From assembly GCF_001550135.1 (NCBI RefSeq), contig NZ_LRUE01000025.1:32976-96975 (forward strand): a DNA stretch of 64,000 nt, in the 5' to 3' direction. The position numbers and the translations under genes are program-made. Origin of the DNA: Pseudoalteromonas shioyasakiensis (GTDB lineage: Bacteria; Pseudomonadota; Gammaproteobacteria; Enterobacterales; Alteromonadaceae). How positions within the stretch are numbered: the first letter of the stretch is position 1; each line of letters starts with the position of its first letter. Below, piece by piece: positions 52,105 to 61,793 of this stretch. The notes beneath the pieces are model-generated. The model was not told where the DNA came from, did not search any database, and saw nothing but the letters and a program-made list of their open reading frames with translations.

Positions 52105-52737
52105 ATGAATAAAGAAAAGCGCTATGAGATCTTATCTCGTTTACGTGAGCAAAACCCGCACCCAGAAACAGAGCTTGAATACTCAAGCCCGTTTGAATTA
52201 TTAGTTGCGGTTACCTTATCAGCACAAGCTACAGATGTGGGTGTTAATAAAGCAACCCGTAAGCTATTCCCTGTTGCTAACACGCCTCAAGCGATTCTTG
52301 ATTTAGGCCTTGAAGGCCTTCGCGATTACATCAAGACCATTGGTTTGTTTAATTCTAAAGCCAATAATGTCTATAAAATGTGTGAGATTCTGGTCAATAA
52401 ACATAACTCAGAAGTACCAGAGAATCGTGAAGCGCTCGAAGCATTACCGGGTGTTGGCAGAAAGACTGCAAATGTTGTTTTAAACTGTGCCTTTGGCTGG
52501 CCAACAATTGCTGTCGATACGCATATTTTCCGCGTTTCTAACCGCACTAAGTTTGCCATGGGTAAAGATGTAGTTGCTGTAGAACAAAAACTAGAAAAAG
52601 TGGTACCTAAAGAATTTAAGGTCGATGTACACCACTGGTTAATCCTGCACGGTCGCTATGTGTGCACGGCTCGTAAACCTAAGTGCGGCAGTTGTATTAT
52701 CGAAGATTTGTGTGAGTTTAAGGAAAAGACTGAGTAG
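52105..52737 (+). CDS. nth: Endonuclease III, DNA glycosylase/AP lyase
   Basis: A 210-residue protein starting MNKEKRYEILSRLREQNPHP, matching E. coli Nth (211 residues) from the first residue. The helix-hairpin-helix with catalytic Lys is LPGVGRKTANVV; the catalytic Asp lies in AVDTHIFRV; the C-terminal 4Fe-4S cluster uses CTARKPKCGSCIIEDLC. It removes oxidised pyrimidines. Homology fixes the ATG at 52105 although no ribosome binding site is at normal distance; a GTG at 52090 is an unlikely alternative. It is co-oriented with rnf as in E. coli. Confidence 0.96.
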   Translation: MNKEKRYEILSRLREQNPHPETELEYSSPFELLVAVTLSAQATDVGVNKATRKLFPVANTPQAILDLGLEGLRDYIKTIGLFNSKANNVYKMCEILVNKHNSEVPENREALEALPGVGRKTANVVLNCAFGWPTIAVDTHIFRVSNRTKFAMGKDVVAVEQKLEKVVPKEFKVDVHHWLILHGRYVCTARKPKCGSCIIEDLCEFKEKTE

Positions 52738-52766
52738 TTAAAGTCTACTCTAAAGTTAACAATTTT

Positions 52767-52790
52767 AAGGTGAAGTTGCTCACCTTTTTC
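52767..52790 (+). terminator. Intrinsic terminator of rnfABCDGE-nth
   Basis: AAGGTGA and TCACCTT form a 7-bp stem with a 6-base loop followed by TTTTT, 30 bases after the nth stop. Confidence 0.8.
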
Positions 52791-52818
52791 TATCACCTCA
52801 GTAAGTTCATTTTGCAGA

Positions 52819-52845
52819 TTGTGCCAAACACAAGGTTTGGCACAA
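52819..52845. terminator. Perfect hairpin at the 3' end of the S10 peptidase gene
   Basis: TTGTGCCAAAC and GTTTGGCACAA form an 11-bp perfect stem with a 5-base loop, 12 bases after the peptidase stop on the minus strand. No U-tract follows, so it may be a 3'-end protecting hairpin or a weak terminator. Confidence 0.5.
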
Positions 52846-52857
52846 TAAGCCTAGCCA

Positions 52858-54396
52858 TTATCGCTGGTTTTGGCTCACCTGCTTTTTAATAAACTCTCGC
52901 GTATCATTTAACAACGATACTCTTGCTGGTTCGTGAACATACATCATGTGACCACCGTGATAATAGTGATAGTCAATTTTATCAGCGTATATACCGTGTC
53001 TGTTTAAGGTGTATTCTGCATCAAAAAATGGCGTGACAATATCGTAATACCCTGAGGCAACCATCACTTTCATTTGCGGATTACTGCGAAGCACATAAGA
53101 TAAATCTGGCGCGGTATTGACGTATCTTGGCTCCCATCCTTGTCCATCAGGAGCAGTACGCCAGCGCCAGTTATCTGATAACTCAGGGTCACCAGGGTTT
53201 AAGTATTTTCTTTTCCACTGTACGTTTAAATCTGTGCGCATGTATTTCATCAGTGCCGCTTTATATGCAGGCCCTATCACTTTAGACGCATCTTGCTTAG
53301 GAGCCGCTGTTAAATCGTCTCGTTCATCAAGCTTATAACGTCCATCAAGCAAGCCTACTGCGACGCCCTCATCACGCAATAACTCTTTAGCGAATCTAAA
53401 GGCATTAATGCGTAAATCAACCTGCTCAATATATTGTTTGCTTAGCCCTGTATAACGGTGAAGGCCATCAACAATTTGCGCTCTGTCAGCTTTACTAAGG
53501 GCATTCCCCTTAAATAAGGCTGGTAGTAATTCATCAACTGCAAATTGTCGGCTCGCATCAATAAACGCTTCAAAATCTCCAGATGTGTCTACTTTTTTAT
53601 GATACCAAGCAGTTGCAGCAAGTGTGGGTATGTAAGTGATGTAAGAAATGATGTTGTCATCAACATAAGGGCTTGAACCTTGATAGTCTAAAGCTTGTGA
53701 CACAAAAATAATGCCATTTACATTGATCAGGTGTTTATCCATAAGCACTTTAGAAACCGCTGCCGCTCGAGTTGTCCCGTAGCTCTCTCCCAATAAAAAT
53801 ATTGGTGCATTCCAGCGATTTTCTTTTGTTAGCCACTGGGCAATAAAATCAGCGATAGAAGATGCATCTTGATTTAAGCCCCAAAAAGCTTTGCTGTCAG
53901 TGTCACCTAAGGCACGCGAGTAACCTGTGCCAACAGGGTCCACGAACACCATATCAGTCACATCAAGTATCGTCTCAGGCGCATCTTTTAATTCGTAAGG
54001 AGCCATTCCTGGATGTGAAGCATCGCTTGGTACAACAACTCGTTTAGGACCATATGCACCCATATGTAACCAATTAGACGATGAGCCTGGGCCACCATTC
54101 CAGATAAATGTGACTGGTCTGTTTTTGTTATCGCTTGCAGCTATATAATCAAACGAAAAGATAGCAGCAGTTGGCTCTTCGTTTTTGTTTAATAAATAGG
54201 TTTCACCGGCTACAGCTTTGTATTTCAGCCTTTTGTCATTAAAAGTACCTTTATGCTGGGTCACAAATTTAGTGGCTTCTGGTATCGGCTTCTTACTGTT
54301 GTTTGAATTTGAGACTTCATCTGCATTAACCGCGCTTGTACAAAGCGCAAACAATGTAGAGATGACTACAGTTTTGAAATTGGCAACATACGCCAT
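52858..54396 (-). CDS. Secreted serine carboxypeptidase (S10-like)
   Basis: A 512-residue protein with a signal peptide (about 1-25). The oxyanion region is FIWNGGPGSSSNWL; the nucleophile elbow is LLGESYGTTRA (Ser about 205); the acid is in ASGYYDIVTPFFDAEY and the His in YHGGHMMYVHEPA, giving a complete S10-type triad. It is probably a periplasmic carboxypeptidase that trims peptides. AGGGAGAATAAAAC precedes the ATG, a ribosome binding site much like those of the three receptors. Divergent from the decarboxylase gene across a 228-bp control region. Confidence 0.9.
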   Translation of the reverse strand: MAYVANFKTVVISTLFALCTSAVNADEVSNSNNSKKPIPEATKFVTQHKGTFNDKRLKYKAVAGETYLLNKNEEPTAAIFSFDYIAASDNKNRPVTFIWNGGPGSSSNWLHMGAYGPKRVVVPSDASHPGMAPYELKDAPETILDVTDMVFVDPVGTGYSRALGDTDSKAFWGLNQDASSIADFIAQWLTKENRWNAPIFLLGESYGTTRAAAVSKVLMDKHLINVNGIIFVSQALDYQGSSPYVDDNIISYITYIPTLAATAWYHKKVDTSGDFEAFIDASRQFAVDELLPALFKGNALSKADRAQIVDGLHRYTGLSKQYIEQVDLRINAFRFAKELLRDEGVAVGLLDGRYKLDERDDLTAAPKQDASKVIGPAYKAALMKYMRTDLNVQWKRKYLNPGDPELSDNWRWRTAPDGQGWEPRYVNTAPDLSYVLRSNPQMKVMVASGYYDIVTPFFDAEYTLNRHGIYADKIDYHYYHGGHMMYVHEPARVSLLNDTREFIKKQVSQNQR

Positions 54397-54624
54397 GTTT
54401 TATTCTCCCTAGCAGGCTTATCTGTATCTGGCTTGAGTGGCTTTATCACTCAGTGTGCAATTAACCTTTTACTTAAGTGATTACTTTTACAGCAAGCACA
54501 TGTAATTTCAACTATCTGCGATTAACACGTAAAAAGCTTATCTTTCTCGGTATAAAAAATATCAAAGTATTAATTTCACAAGCTTCCATCCTTTCGTTAT
54601 GCTGTTGAGTAATGTGATATTTTT

Positions 54625-56544
54625 ATGAGAATAGCTATGTTACCTTTACTTCGTATCTTATTAATTGAGCAAGATCCTGCCACCTTAAAAGAGCTTTCAA
54701 CAAACCTAGCAAAAACAATCCCCAATTTTGAGCGCAGTGATGTTGATATCGACATTATTGAGTGCATTGAGCTCAAGCAGGCGTTGAAATATGTAGAGGA
54801 AGATGGCGATATTCAAGCTGTGGTACTTAGTTGGGATGTACTGAACAATGGCGAGCGCACCTATAGCCGTTTTATCGAGCAATTAAAAGGCATACGCCTT
54901 GAGCTGCCTGTTTATGTTATTGGTGACGATACGAAAGGCTTGGAAATAGTTAACGAGTCAGAAGAAATTGAATCTTTCTTTTTTAAAGATGAGGTCATTT
55001 CAGACCCTGAAGCAATCTTGGGCTATATGATCAATGACTTTGATGACCGTTCAGAAACCCCATTTTGGACCGCCTACCGTCGTTATGTGGGTGAATCGAA
55101 CGATTCATGGCACACACCTGGTCACAGCGGCGGAGCTAGCTTTAGAAATTCTCCCTATATTAAAGACTTTTATCAGTTTTATGGCCGTAACGTATTTGTT
55201 GGCGACCTGTCGGTTTCTGTCGACTCGCTTGGTTCACTGTCTGACAGCACCAACACCATAGGTCGCTCTCAAGAATCAGCTGCGGCGACATTTGAAGTAA
55301 AACATACCTACTTTGTTACCAATGGGTCTTCCACTTCAAATAAGATTATTTTGCAAACTTTGCTGCGTAAAGGCGATAAGGTGATCATTGACCGAAACTG
55401 CCATAAATCAGTACATTACGGCATTTTGCAATCGGCTAGTTTACCTATTTACTTATCGAGTATTTTAAATCCTAAATATGGTATCTTCGCGCCCCCTTCA
55501 CTGGCTGACATCAAGCAAGCGATTGAACAAAATAGCGATGCTAAATTACTGGTTTTAACTGGCTGTACTTACGATGGTCTACTTAGCGATTTAAAACAAG
55601 TAGTGGAATTTGCACATCAGCACGGTATTAAAGTGTTTATCGACGAAGCGTGGTTTGCTTACTCGCTTTTCCACCCGAGTTTACGCCACTACTCAGCTAT
55701 TAATGCTGGCGCAGACTATGTTACCCATTCAGCACATAAAGTGGTTTCAGCGTTCTCTCAGGCGTCTTATATTCATGTGAACGACCCTGATTTCGATGCC
55801 GATTTCTTCCGTGAGATCTACAGTATTTACGCCAGTACCTCGCCAAAATATCAGCTCATTGCTTCGCTGGATGTATGCCAGAAGCAATTAGAAATGGAAG
55901 GTTATAAATTACTGAATGCCCTGCTGAATCATGTTGCAGAGTTTAAGCAGCAAATGGCTTCACTGAAACATATTAAAGTGCTCGATAAGCAAGATTTCAT
56001 GGATATATTCCCACATTTTAGTGGCGATAACATGGGTCACGACCCACTGAAGATCCTTATCGATATTAGCGAGTTACCTTATTCATTAAAGGATATTCAT
56101 AAATTTCTATTAGATGAAATTGGCCTTGAAATCGAAAAGTACACGCACAGCACCATTTTAGTTTTGCTAACTCTTGGTGGCACACGCTCAAAGATCATTC
56201 GCCTTTACAATGCGCTGAAGAAACTCGATAGCGGTAAAGTAAAACTTGCCACTTCAATGAGGCGCACACGCCTACCAGAGAATCTACCCGCTATAGACTT
56301 AGCCTGTATTCCTAGTGATGCATTCTATGGCGAACGTGAATCTGTACCAATTAGCAAAAGTAACAACCGAATTTGTGCCGGATTAGTGACACCTTATCCT
56401 CCTGGTATCCCACTGTTAGTGCCGGGGCAACATATCACTAATGAGCATATCGAATATCTTAAGGAGTTGGCGGGTCAGGGCCTGACAATTCAAGGGAGCT
56501 TTGATGGCGAAATTTATGTACTTAAAGGTAAAGTGAAAAGCTAA
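54625..56544 (+). CDS. Orn/Lys/Arg decarboxylase (PLP, fold type I)
   Basis: A 639-residue enzyme. About residues 8-130 are a receiver-like wing domain (RILLIEQDPATL) lacking a clear phosphorylation role. The PLP domain has WHTPGHSGG, TNGSSTSNKIILQ, DRNCHKSVHYG, Asp about 340 in FIDEAWFA and the Schiff-base Lys about 372 in THSAHKVVSAFSQ. C-terminal parts end PGIPLLVPGQ, as in LdcC and AdiA. It is shorter than E. coli LdcI or AdiA (about 715-755). It makes cadaverine, putrescine or agmatine; which one cannot be told. An ATG five codons in is a possible alternative start. Confidence 0.85.
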   Translation: MRIAMLPLLRILLIEQDPATLKELSTNLAKTIPNFERSDVDIDIIECIELKQALKYVEEDGDIQAVVLSWDVLNNGERTYSRFIEQLKGIRLELPVYVIGDDTKGLEIVNESEEIESFFFKDEVISDPEAILGYMINDFDDRSETPFWTAYRRYVGESNDSWHTPGHSGGASFRNSPYIKDFYQFYGRNVFVGDLSVSVDSLGSLSDSTNTIGRSQESAAATFEVKHTYFVTNGSSTSNKIILQTLLRKGDKVIIDRNCHKSVHYGILQSASLPIYLSSILNPKYGIFAPPSLADIKQAIEQNSDAKLLVLTGCTYDGLLSDLKQVVEFAHQHGIKVFIDEAWFAYSLFHPSLRHYSAINAGADYVTHSAHKVVSAFSQASYIHVNDPDFDADFFREIYSIYASTSPKYQLIASLDVCQKQLEMEGYKLLNALLNHVAEFKQQMASLKHIKVLDKQDFMDIFPHFSGDNMGHDPLKILIDISELPYSLKDIHKFLLDEIGLEIEKYTHSTILVLLTLGGTRSKIIRLYNALKKLDSGKVKLATSMRRTRLPENLPAIDLACIPSDAFYGERESVPISKSNNRICAGLVTPYPPGIPLLVPGQHITNEHIEYLKELAGQGLTIQGSFDGEIYVLKGKVKS

Positions 56545-56573
56545 GCTTTCGCTTATACCGCAAAAACCTCATT

Positions 56574-56607
56574 GTTATGCAGCAATCCCGATTCATTGCT
56601 GCATAAC
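56574..56607 (+). terminator. Perfect hairpin after the decarboxylase gene
   Basis: GTTATGCAGCAAT and ATTGCTGCATAAC form a 13-bp perfect stem with an 8-base loop, 29 bases after the stop. Only a weak pyrimidine-rich tract (CCACCCTTTTC) follows. A second inverted pair, GCGCAGC (56695-56701) and GCTGCGT (56712-56718), lies nearer gloA, downstream of a TATAAT at 56669-56674 that could be its -10 box. Confidence 0.6.
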
Positions 56608-56763
56608 GCCACCCTTTTCATATTAAACGCTTTGTCTCAATGCTACTGTGCATGCAATCGAAATAACTTATAATCCATTTTTAATAATTTTAATGCGCAG
56701 CGTTGTACCATGCTGCGTTATTGAAATTGTGCGAATTTAAAGACAAGAAAGAGGATGCTTAAA

Positions 56764-57162
56764 ATGCGCTTATTACACACAATGCTTCGCGTTGCTGATT
56801 TAGATAAATCAATTGAATTTTATACGCAGGTATTAGGTATGAAAGAGCTGCGCCGTGCAGACAACGAAGAGTACCGCTACACCCTTGCTTTTGTCGGTTA
56901 TGGTGACGAAAAAGATTCGACCGTGCTTGAGCTTACTTATAACTGGGATACAGACAGCTATGATTTAGGTAATGCATACGGTCATATTGCTATCGAGTTT
57001 GATAATATTTATAAAGCCTGCGAAGACATTAAAGCTGCTGGCGGTAATGTGAGTCGTGAGCCGGGTCCTGTAAAAGGCGGCACAACTGAAATTGCATTTG
57101 TTAAAGACCCAGATGGTTATGCAATTGAGTTAATTCAGAAAAAAGATAACAACACTTTTTGA
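56764..57162 (+). CDS. gloA: Glyoxalase I (lactoylglutathione lyase)
   Basis: A 132-residue enzyme, colinear with E. coli GloA (135). Metal ligands are visible: His5 (MRLLHT), Glu in VLELTYNW, His in AYGHIAIE and Glu in YAIELIQ. PVKGGTTEIAFVKDPDGY is the family signature. It isomerises the methylglyoxal-glutathione hemithioacetal. The start at 56764 is chosen because GAGG lies nine bases before it and the E. coli protein starts MRLLHTMLRV; an ATG at 56755 directly abuts GAGG. It ends 10 bp before the convergent kinase stop. Confidence 0.95.
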   Translation: MRLLHTMLRVADLDKSIEFYTQVLGMKELRRADNEEYRYTLAFVGYGDEKDSTVLELTYNWDTDSYDLGNAYGHIAIEFDNIYKACEDIKAAGGNVSREPGPVKGGTTEIAFVKDPDGYAIELIQKKDNNTF

Positions 57163-57172
57163 TTCATACCGG

Positions 57173-59410
57173 CTATTTCAGCGATTGCTGAGATAGCCAC
57201 TTTGCGAGTGCTTTTTCAAGTTCAGCAAAATTAATTGGCTTTGCGATATGGTCACTGATACCAATTTTTGCGCTTGTTTCGATGTCGTCTTTCATAGCAT
57301 TAGCACTAACCGCAATAATCGGCGTATCAAAATCTGGCCTTGCAAGTAAGTTTTCGCTGGCAGTTAATCCATCCATCACCGGCATTTGAATATCCATTAA
57401 AATCAGTGCGTAATCTTGTGTTAGGGTTTTCTCACAGGCAATTTGTCCATTTTCTGCCAATTCATAATTTAGACCTAATTGAGTTAAATACTTAGAGATA
57501 ACAATTTGATTAATTGGGTTATCTTCGGCAATTAATATTGGCTTGTCGACTGATTTAAAATCGAACTGAATGTCTTCATTTGATTGGTGTACTTTTTCGC
57601 TAGCGTCCTGTGTGTTTAGTGATTTAAAATTAACATTAATGGTAAACTCGGTACCTTTGCCAAGCTCACTGTCGATACCAATAGTACCTCCCATCAAATC
57701 AATCATCCCCTTACTGATGGCAAGCCCAAGACCGGTTCCTCCATATTCACGAGTGGTGTTACTTTGCGCTTGTACAAAGGGGTTAAACAGAGCTGTTATT
57801 TTATCTTCAGCGATACCAATGCCTGTATCTTTTACCGATAACTCGACGGCTGTCTGGTGTTCATCTCGGCTTTGCAGAGTAAGCGAAAGAATGATCTCTC
57901 CTTGATTGGTAAACTTAACGGCGTTAGAGAGCAAGTTAATCAGCACTTGTTTAACGCGTATTTCATCACATTCTACATTCAGCGATTGTAATGAGGAGAC
58001 CTCAAGCCGGCAGCCAACCCCTTTAGCATCACAACTCGGTTTAAATAGTAAGATAAGGTCATGGCAAAGCGCGACTAAATCACATTGTCGCGACTCGAGC
58101 TCTACCTTATTGGCTTCTATTTTTGAAAAGTCGAGAATATCGTTAATCACGGTTAATAACACATCACTACAGTTGTTAATTTGCCTTACAAACTCTGCTT
58201 GCTCTTGTGTTAACGTGCTTTTATTGAGTAGCTGCAAAAAGCCCACAATACCATTCATCGGAGTACGTATTTCATGGCTCATATTGGCTAAGAACTGGCT
58301 TTTAACTTGCTCAGAGCGCTCAGCGCGAAGTTTTTCTAATTGCAATGAAGTAATTTGTATATCAATGGTATCGGCCATGCTGCTAAGGGAATCTGCAATA
58401 TCTTTAAACTCTTGATAATGAAAATCGTCGGTATCTTGTTTGTAATTACCTAATGCATATTCTCGGCTAAGAGCAGTAATGCGATTTAGCGGGTTATGGA
58501 GCCGTGCCGTCAACCAACGCACTGAAATAAATGAAATAATAGAGAGTCCTACAATTGACAACCCTGCCAATATAGCCGTTTGCTTTACAGCGCTGGTGTA
58601 GGTGGTTTTTGCTTCATTAATTTGGAATCGTAAACTGGTTGGCTTACCTGCATAAAAAACATTACTGATTGAGGCCTGCCCCATTAATTTGCCGTTATCG
58701 CCAGCATCGCCCACGCTATATAAAATGTTATCTTGTGCAGTAATTTGTACCTGCTTACCTGCTTGATAAACCGGTTGTTCATTATGTATTGCAAGCCACT
58801 TTAACGCCTCTGATAAAGGCACAAAAGACACTAACACGCCCGTTTTGATTATTGGCTCACTAAGAGAATCTTGCTCATGTAACAACTTAGATGTAATTGC
58901 CAGTAAGGCATTTTGTTTTGCCTCTGCAGGCGCAAATAATTCACTAACTTGGGGGTTATCGATAATTTGAACTGTGTTTTGCTCTGTTGATGTCTTGGCG
59001 CTGTCGAGAATGCTTTTTGTGAGTTTATAGTTCAAATTTAAAGAGGTAATAGGGTAACCTTCAACTATAAAGCCTTGATTATCAATTACAATCGATGCTT
59101 TTATCTGTGGATTCTGGGCAACAAACTCCTGCAGTTGTACAAGCGCGAACTGTGAGTACACCACTTTATTGGGCAGTTCTGTAATCGCTTTAGTGCTACT
59201 AAGCAATTGGCTGTTTTTCTCAAGCTTAAATAAGAGTTGTTCAAGGCTGGCCGCATTATTTCTAGCTTGCCATTGTAAACTCGTATTTGCTTGGTCAATT
59301 GAGCTTAAATAGAATCGCCCTATCATCAAACCTGCAAGGATCAGCAGGGGAATAATGACCAGTAGTAATACACTGATAAATAAGGCGCGACTAAAGCGTG
59401 GACTACTCAT
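57173..59410 (-). CDS. Hybrid sensor histidine kinase coupled to a binding protein
   Basis: A 745-residue kinase. It has a membrane helix (about 10-32), a periplasmic Cache-like sensor (about 35-270), a second helix (about 277-300), a HAMP-like linker, HisKA with NMSHEIRTPMNG (His 379), HATPase with NLLSNAVKF, DTGIGI and GGTGLGLAISK, and a C-terminal receiver with Asp 673 (LMDIQMPVMDG) and Lys in IAKPINF. There is no Hpt domain. Its ATG overlaps the stop of the binding-protein gene upstream (ATGA), so binding protein and kinase are made together and probably act together. No response regulator is adjacent. Confidence 0.93.
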   Translation of the reverse strand: MSSPRFSRALFISVLLLVIIPLLILAGLMIGRFYLSSIDQANTSLQWQARNNAASLEQLLFKLEKNSQLLSSTKAITELPNKVVYSQFALVQLQEFVAQNPQIKASIVIDNQGFIVEGYPITSLNLNYKLTKSILDSAKTSTEQNTVQIIDNPQVSELFAPAEAKQNALLAITSKLLHEQDSLSEPIIKTGVLVSFVPLSEALKWLAIHNEQPVYQAGKQVQITAQDNILYSVGDAGDNGKLMGQASISNVFYAGKPTSLRFQINEAKTTYTSAVKQTAILAGLSIVGLSIISFISVRWLTARLHNPLNRITALSREYALGNYKQDTDDFHYQEFKDIADSLSSMADTIDIQITSLQLEKLRAERSEQVKSQFLANMSHEIRTPMNGIVGFLQLLNKSTLTQEQAEFVRQINNCSDVLLTVINDILDFSKIEANKVELESRQCDLVALCHDLILLFKPSCDAKGVGCRLEVSSLQSLNVECDEIRVKQVLINLLSNAVKFTNQGEIILSLTLQSRDEHQTAVELSVKDTGIGIAEDKITALFNPFVQAQSNTTREYGGTGLGLAISKGMIDLMGGTIGIDSELGKGTEFTINVNFKSLNTQDASEKVHQSNEDIQFDFKSVDKPILIAEDNPINQIVISKYLTQLGLNYELAENGQIACEKTLTQDYALILMDIQMPVMDGLTASENLLARPDFDTPIIAVSANAMKDDIETSAKIGISDHIAKPINFAELEKALAKWLSQQSLK

Positions 59411-60570
59411 TCAGCCCCTTCATTGGCAATCGAACGCTCTGCCAACCCTTGCATAAAAAGCCCCGCTTGCTCAGCAGTTAAGGCACCACTGCCATAGCGA
59501 ATAAACCCTTTATTTAATACTTCCCATACGATGATCATAGATGCGGTTGAAGGCATAGGTTTTGTAAATTGTATGGCATCAATTAAGGTTGATAACTCAG
59601 TGCCTTGTTGTGCTTTAAGGTTATTTAAAACCTCAGTGTTAACTGGGATATCTTGAAGTTTTTGCCAAACCAGTGTTTGGAATTTTTCTGCTTGAACCAA
59701 TTTAGCAAATTTGATCAAATTGTCTTTATTAACACCATTTAAGCCATCATTTGGAAACGCCAGCACAAAGGTTGAGTAATAAGGCTGCATATACTCACCA
59801 TTGAGTTTCGGCAATTGCTGCACAGCTAAACTATCACCAAGCGCCTGCTCATACGTTTTTAATGCCCAAGCACCATCGATGATGAAGGCGGCTTGCTGCG
59901 CTTTAAATGCATTATTTGAGCAAGTGTAATCGCACTGTCTATCAACCAGGTTTTGTTTATTTAAACCCCAAACAAATTTGAGAGCCGATAGCATTGCTGG
60001 TGTATTTAGCTGAACTTGATTATCTACAAGTAGATCACCACTAAAAGCCGATAGGAACGGGATAAACCAATACATTTCCATAAAACTCCATGTAACGAGT
60101 TTCACTTTTTCAGGCAATGAAGGTTGAATTTGGTATATATCCTGCCAGTTTTCTATTGGCTCTTTAACAAACTGCTTATTATAAAAAAGTAACAAGTGAT
60201 TCCCTTGAATGATGGGTATACCTAAGAGCTCATTGTTGAGCTTTGCAGTTTCTAAGGTTCGCTTGTCTGTGGTATCAGCTATGAGTGAGTGTGGAATAAC
60301 GCTGTAGTTGGCATATTTATCAAGGCCTAAGTGATCAGCGGGTACAATAATTACGTCTGTTGAGGTGCTGGTACTAGTATTTTGTACCAACCTTACCTTT
60401 AGCGCCTTTTGGTCAACCAATACAGAGTTAACCGTTAAACCGTTTTGCTCTGCAAACTCACTAAGCAATTGGTTAAAATGTTCATGCTTCATGGTATGGG
60501 CTAGGTTTATCGTTGCTGCATAGCCATCAAACGTAACTAATAGCACCGCCAGCCAAAATACTCGCCACAC
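59407..60570 (-). CDS. Periplasmic solute-binding protein linked to the kinase
   Basis: A 387-residue extracellular solute-binding protein of the MBP-like type. A signal peptide (MWRVFWLAVLLVTFDGYA) leads to TINLAHTMKHEHFNQLLSEF and TDVIIVPADHLGLDKYA; later QQAAFIIDGAWALKTYEQ is the hinge-near region typical of sugar-binding proteins. The start codon is GTG; the signal peptide supports it. No sugar-ABC permease is beside it; its nearest partner is the kinase, so a sensory role is likelier than transport. Sixty-eight bases separate it from the ABC-2 permease gene upstream. Confidence 0.8.
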   Translation of the reverse strand: MWRVFWLAVLLVTFDGYAATINLAHTMKHEHFNQLLSEFAEQNGLTVNSVLVDQKALKVRLVQNTSTSTSTDVIIVPADHLGLDKYANYSVIPHSLIADTTDKRTLETAKLNNELLGIPIIQGNHLLLFYNKQFVKEPIENWQDIYQIQPSLPEKVKLVTWSFMEMYWFIPFLSAFSGDLLVDNQVQLNTPAMLSALKFVWGLNKQNLVDRQCDYTCSNNAFKAQQAAFIIDGAWALKTYEQALGDSLAVQQLPKLNGEYMQPYYSTFVLAFPNDGLNGVNKDNLIKFAKLVQAEKFQTLVWQKLQDIPVNTEVLNNLKAQQGTELSTLIDAIQFTKPMPSTASMIIVWEVLNKGFIRYGSGALTAEQAGLFMQGLAERSIANEGAE

Positions 60571-60638
60571 GCTAATTTCTACTCAAAATGAATTAAAATT
60601 ACTTTTTAGTTAAGCACATATGCCTTAAATTGCCCAGC

Positions 60639-61793
60639 CTAATCAAGGGTTTTCTTAAATCTAAATGCAGCCACAGCCAAGCCCAAAATAGTAAAAGCTA
60701 AAAGCCAAAGTAAGTCACTGCTCATACTTATTAAATTGACATCTTTTAGCACGATTCCACGTACTAATCTTAGGTAATGCGTTGCGGGTAAACACTCAGC
60801 AAGCCATTGCGCTGCCTTTGGCATACCTTCATAGGGAAATACAAAACCTGACAATAAAATAGAAGGTAATAGAATGAAAATTGTCATTTGCATTGCTTGA
60901 AGCTGATTTTTAGCGATGGTTGAAAGTACTAAGCCAAGCACTAAACTGGCACATATAAAGGCAAAGGTTGCGACAACCAATGCGACTAAACCACCTCCAA
61001 AAGGAATATGAAACAAGAGCTTACCCATGCCTAATATAATAAATAACTGAATAAAACCAATGAAGATATAAGGCACCACTTTACCGATCATTAATTCAAG
61101 CGAGCTTAATGGTAAGGTGATTAAGAGCTCCATATTACCTCGCTCTTGCTCTTTAACAATGGCAGCAGAGGTAAACATAATCATCGTCATGGTTAAAATA
61201 ACAGCAGCTAAACCTGGCACAATATTCACTGCAGAGCGTTGCTCTGGGTTATAAAATAAGGTCGTCTCAAAGGTTGGGTATGTTCTATTCGCAGGCTTAT
61301 CGAGAAGCTCTGCAAGCGGCATATTGCGCAGCGATTTTATGCTCGACGCTACCATTGTATCTGAGCCGTCAACTAACCAATGTGCAATTGGCCTGACTAA
61401 CGACTCATTACTGCCATCAGGCAAACCAAAACCCACTGTTGGGTGCTGAGCAAGTCGGTTTGCCACATCGTGGGGTATAAACAGCACAGCCCGCACTTTC
61501 GCACTGGCGATTGCTGTTTGTGCCTGTTCTATACTGTCGTAATAATCTGTCACTTTAACCACATTTGTCGCCGATACTGTTTGTACTAAAATGCGACTGA
61601 GCGCAGTTTGACTATGATCGACCACTGCAACAGGGATATCTTTAACGTTGGTGTTAATAGCATAACCAAATAGAATCAGTTGGATAAGGGGGATCATCAC
61701 CACCATCGCAAATGTCATTCTATCGCGGCGTAATTGTAGTAATTCTTTGCTTACAATTGCTTTTATGCGGCTTAATGAAGTCATAATACTCAT
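60639..61793 (-). CDS. ABC-2 type export permease
   Basis: A 384-residue membrane protein of the YhhJ/YbhR group. It has an N-terminal helix (MTFAMVVMIPLIQLILFGYAI region), a large periplasmic domain (about 50-175), and five C-terminal helices starting near VNIVPGLAAVILTMTMIMFT with the conserved EQERGNMELLITLPLS loop. The ATG overlaps the ATPase stop by four bases. It lacks the second permease found in ybhFSR, so it probably works as a homodimer. Confidence 0.9.
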   Translation of the reverse strand: MSIMTSLSRIKAIVSKELLQLRRDRMTFAMVVMIPLIQLILFGYAINTNVKDIPVAVVDHSQTALSRILVQTVSATNVVKVTDYYDSIEQAQTAIASAKVRAVLFIPHDVANRLAQHPTVGFGLPDGSNESLVRPIAHWLVDGSDTMVASSIKSLRNMPLAELLDKPANRTYPTFETTLFYNPEQRSAVNIVPGLAAVILTMTMIMFTSAAIVKEQERGNMELLITLPLSSLELMIGKVVPYIFIGFIQLFIILGMGKLLFHIPFGGGLVALVVATFAFICASLVLGLVLSTIAKNQLQAMQMTIFILLPSILLSGFVFPYEGMPKAAQWLAECLPATHYLRLVRGIVLKDVNLISMSSDLLWLLAFTILGLAVAAFRFKKTLD

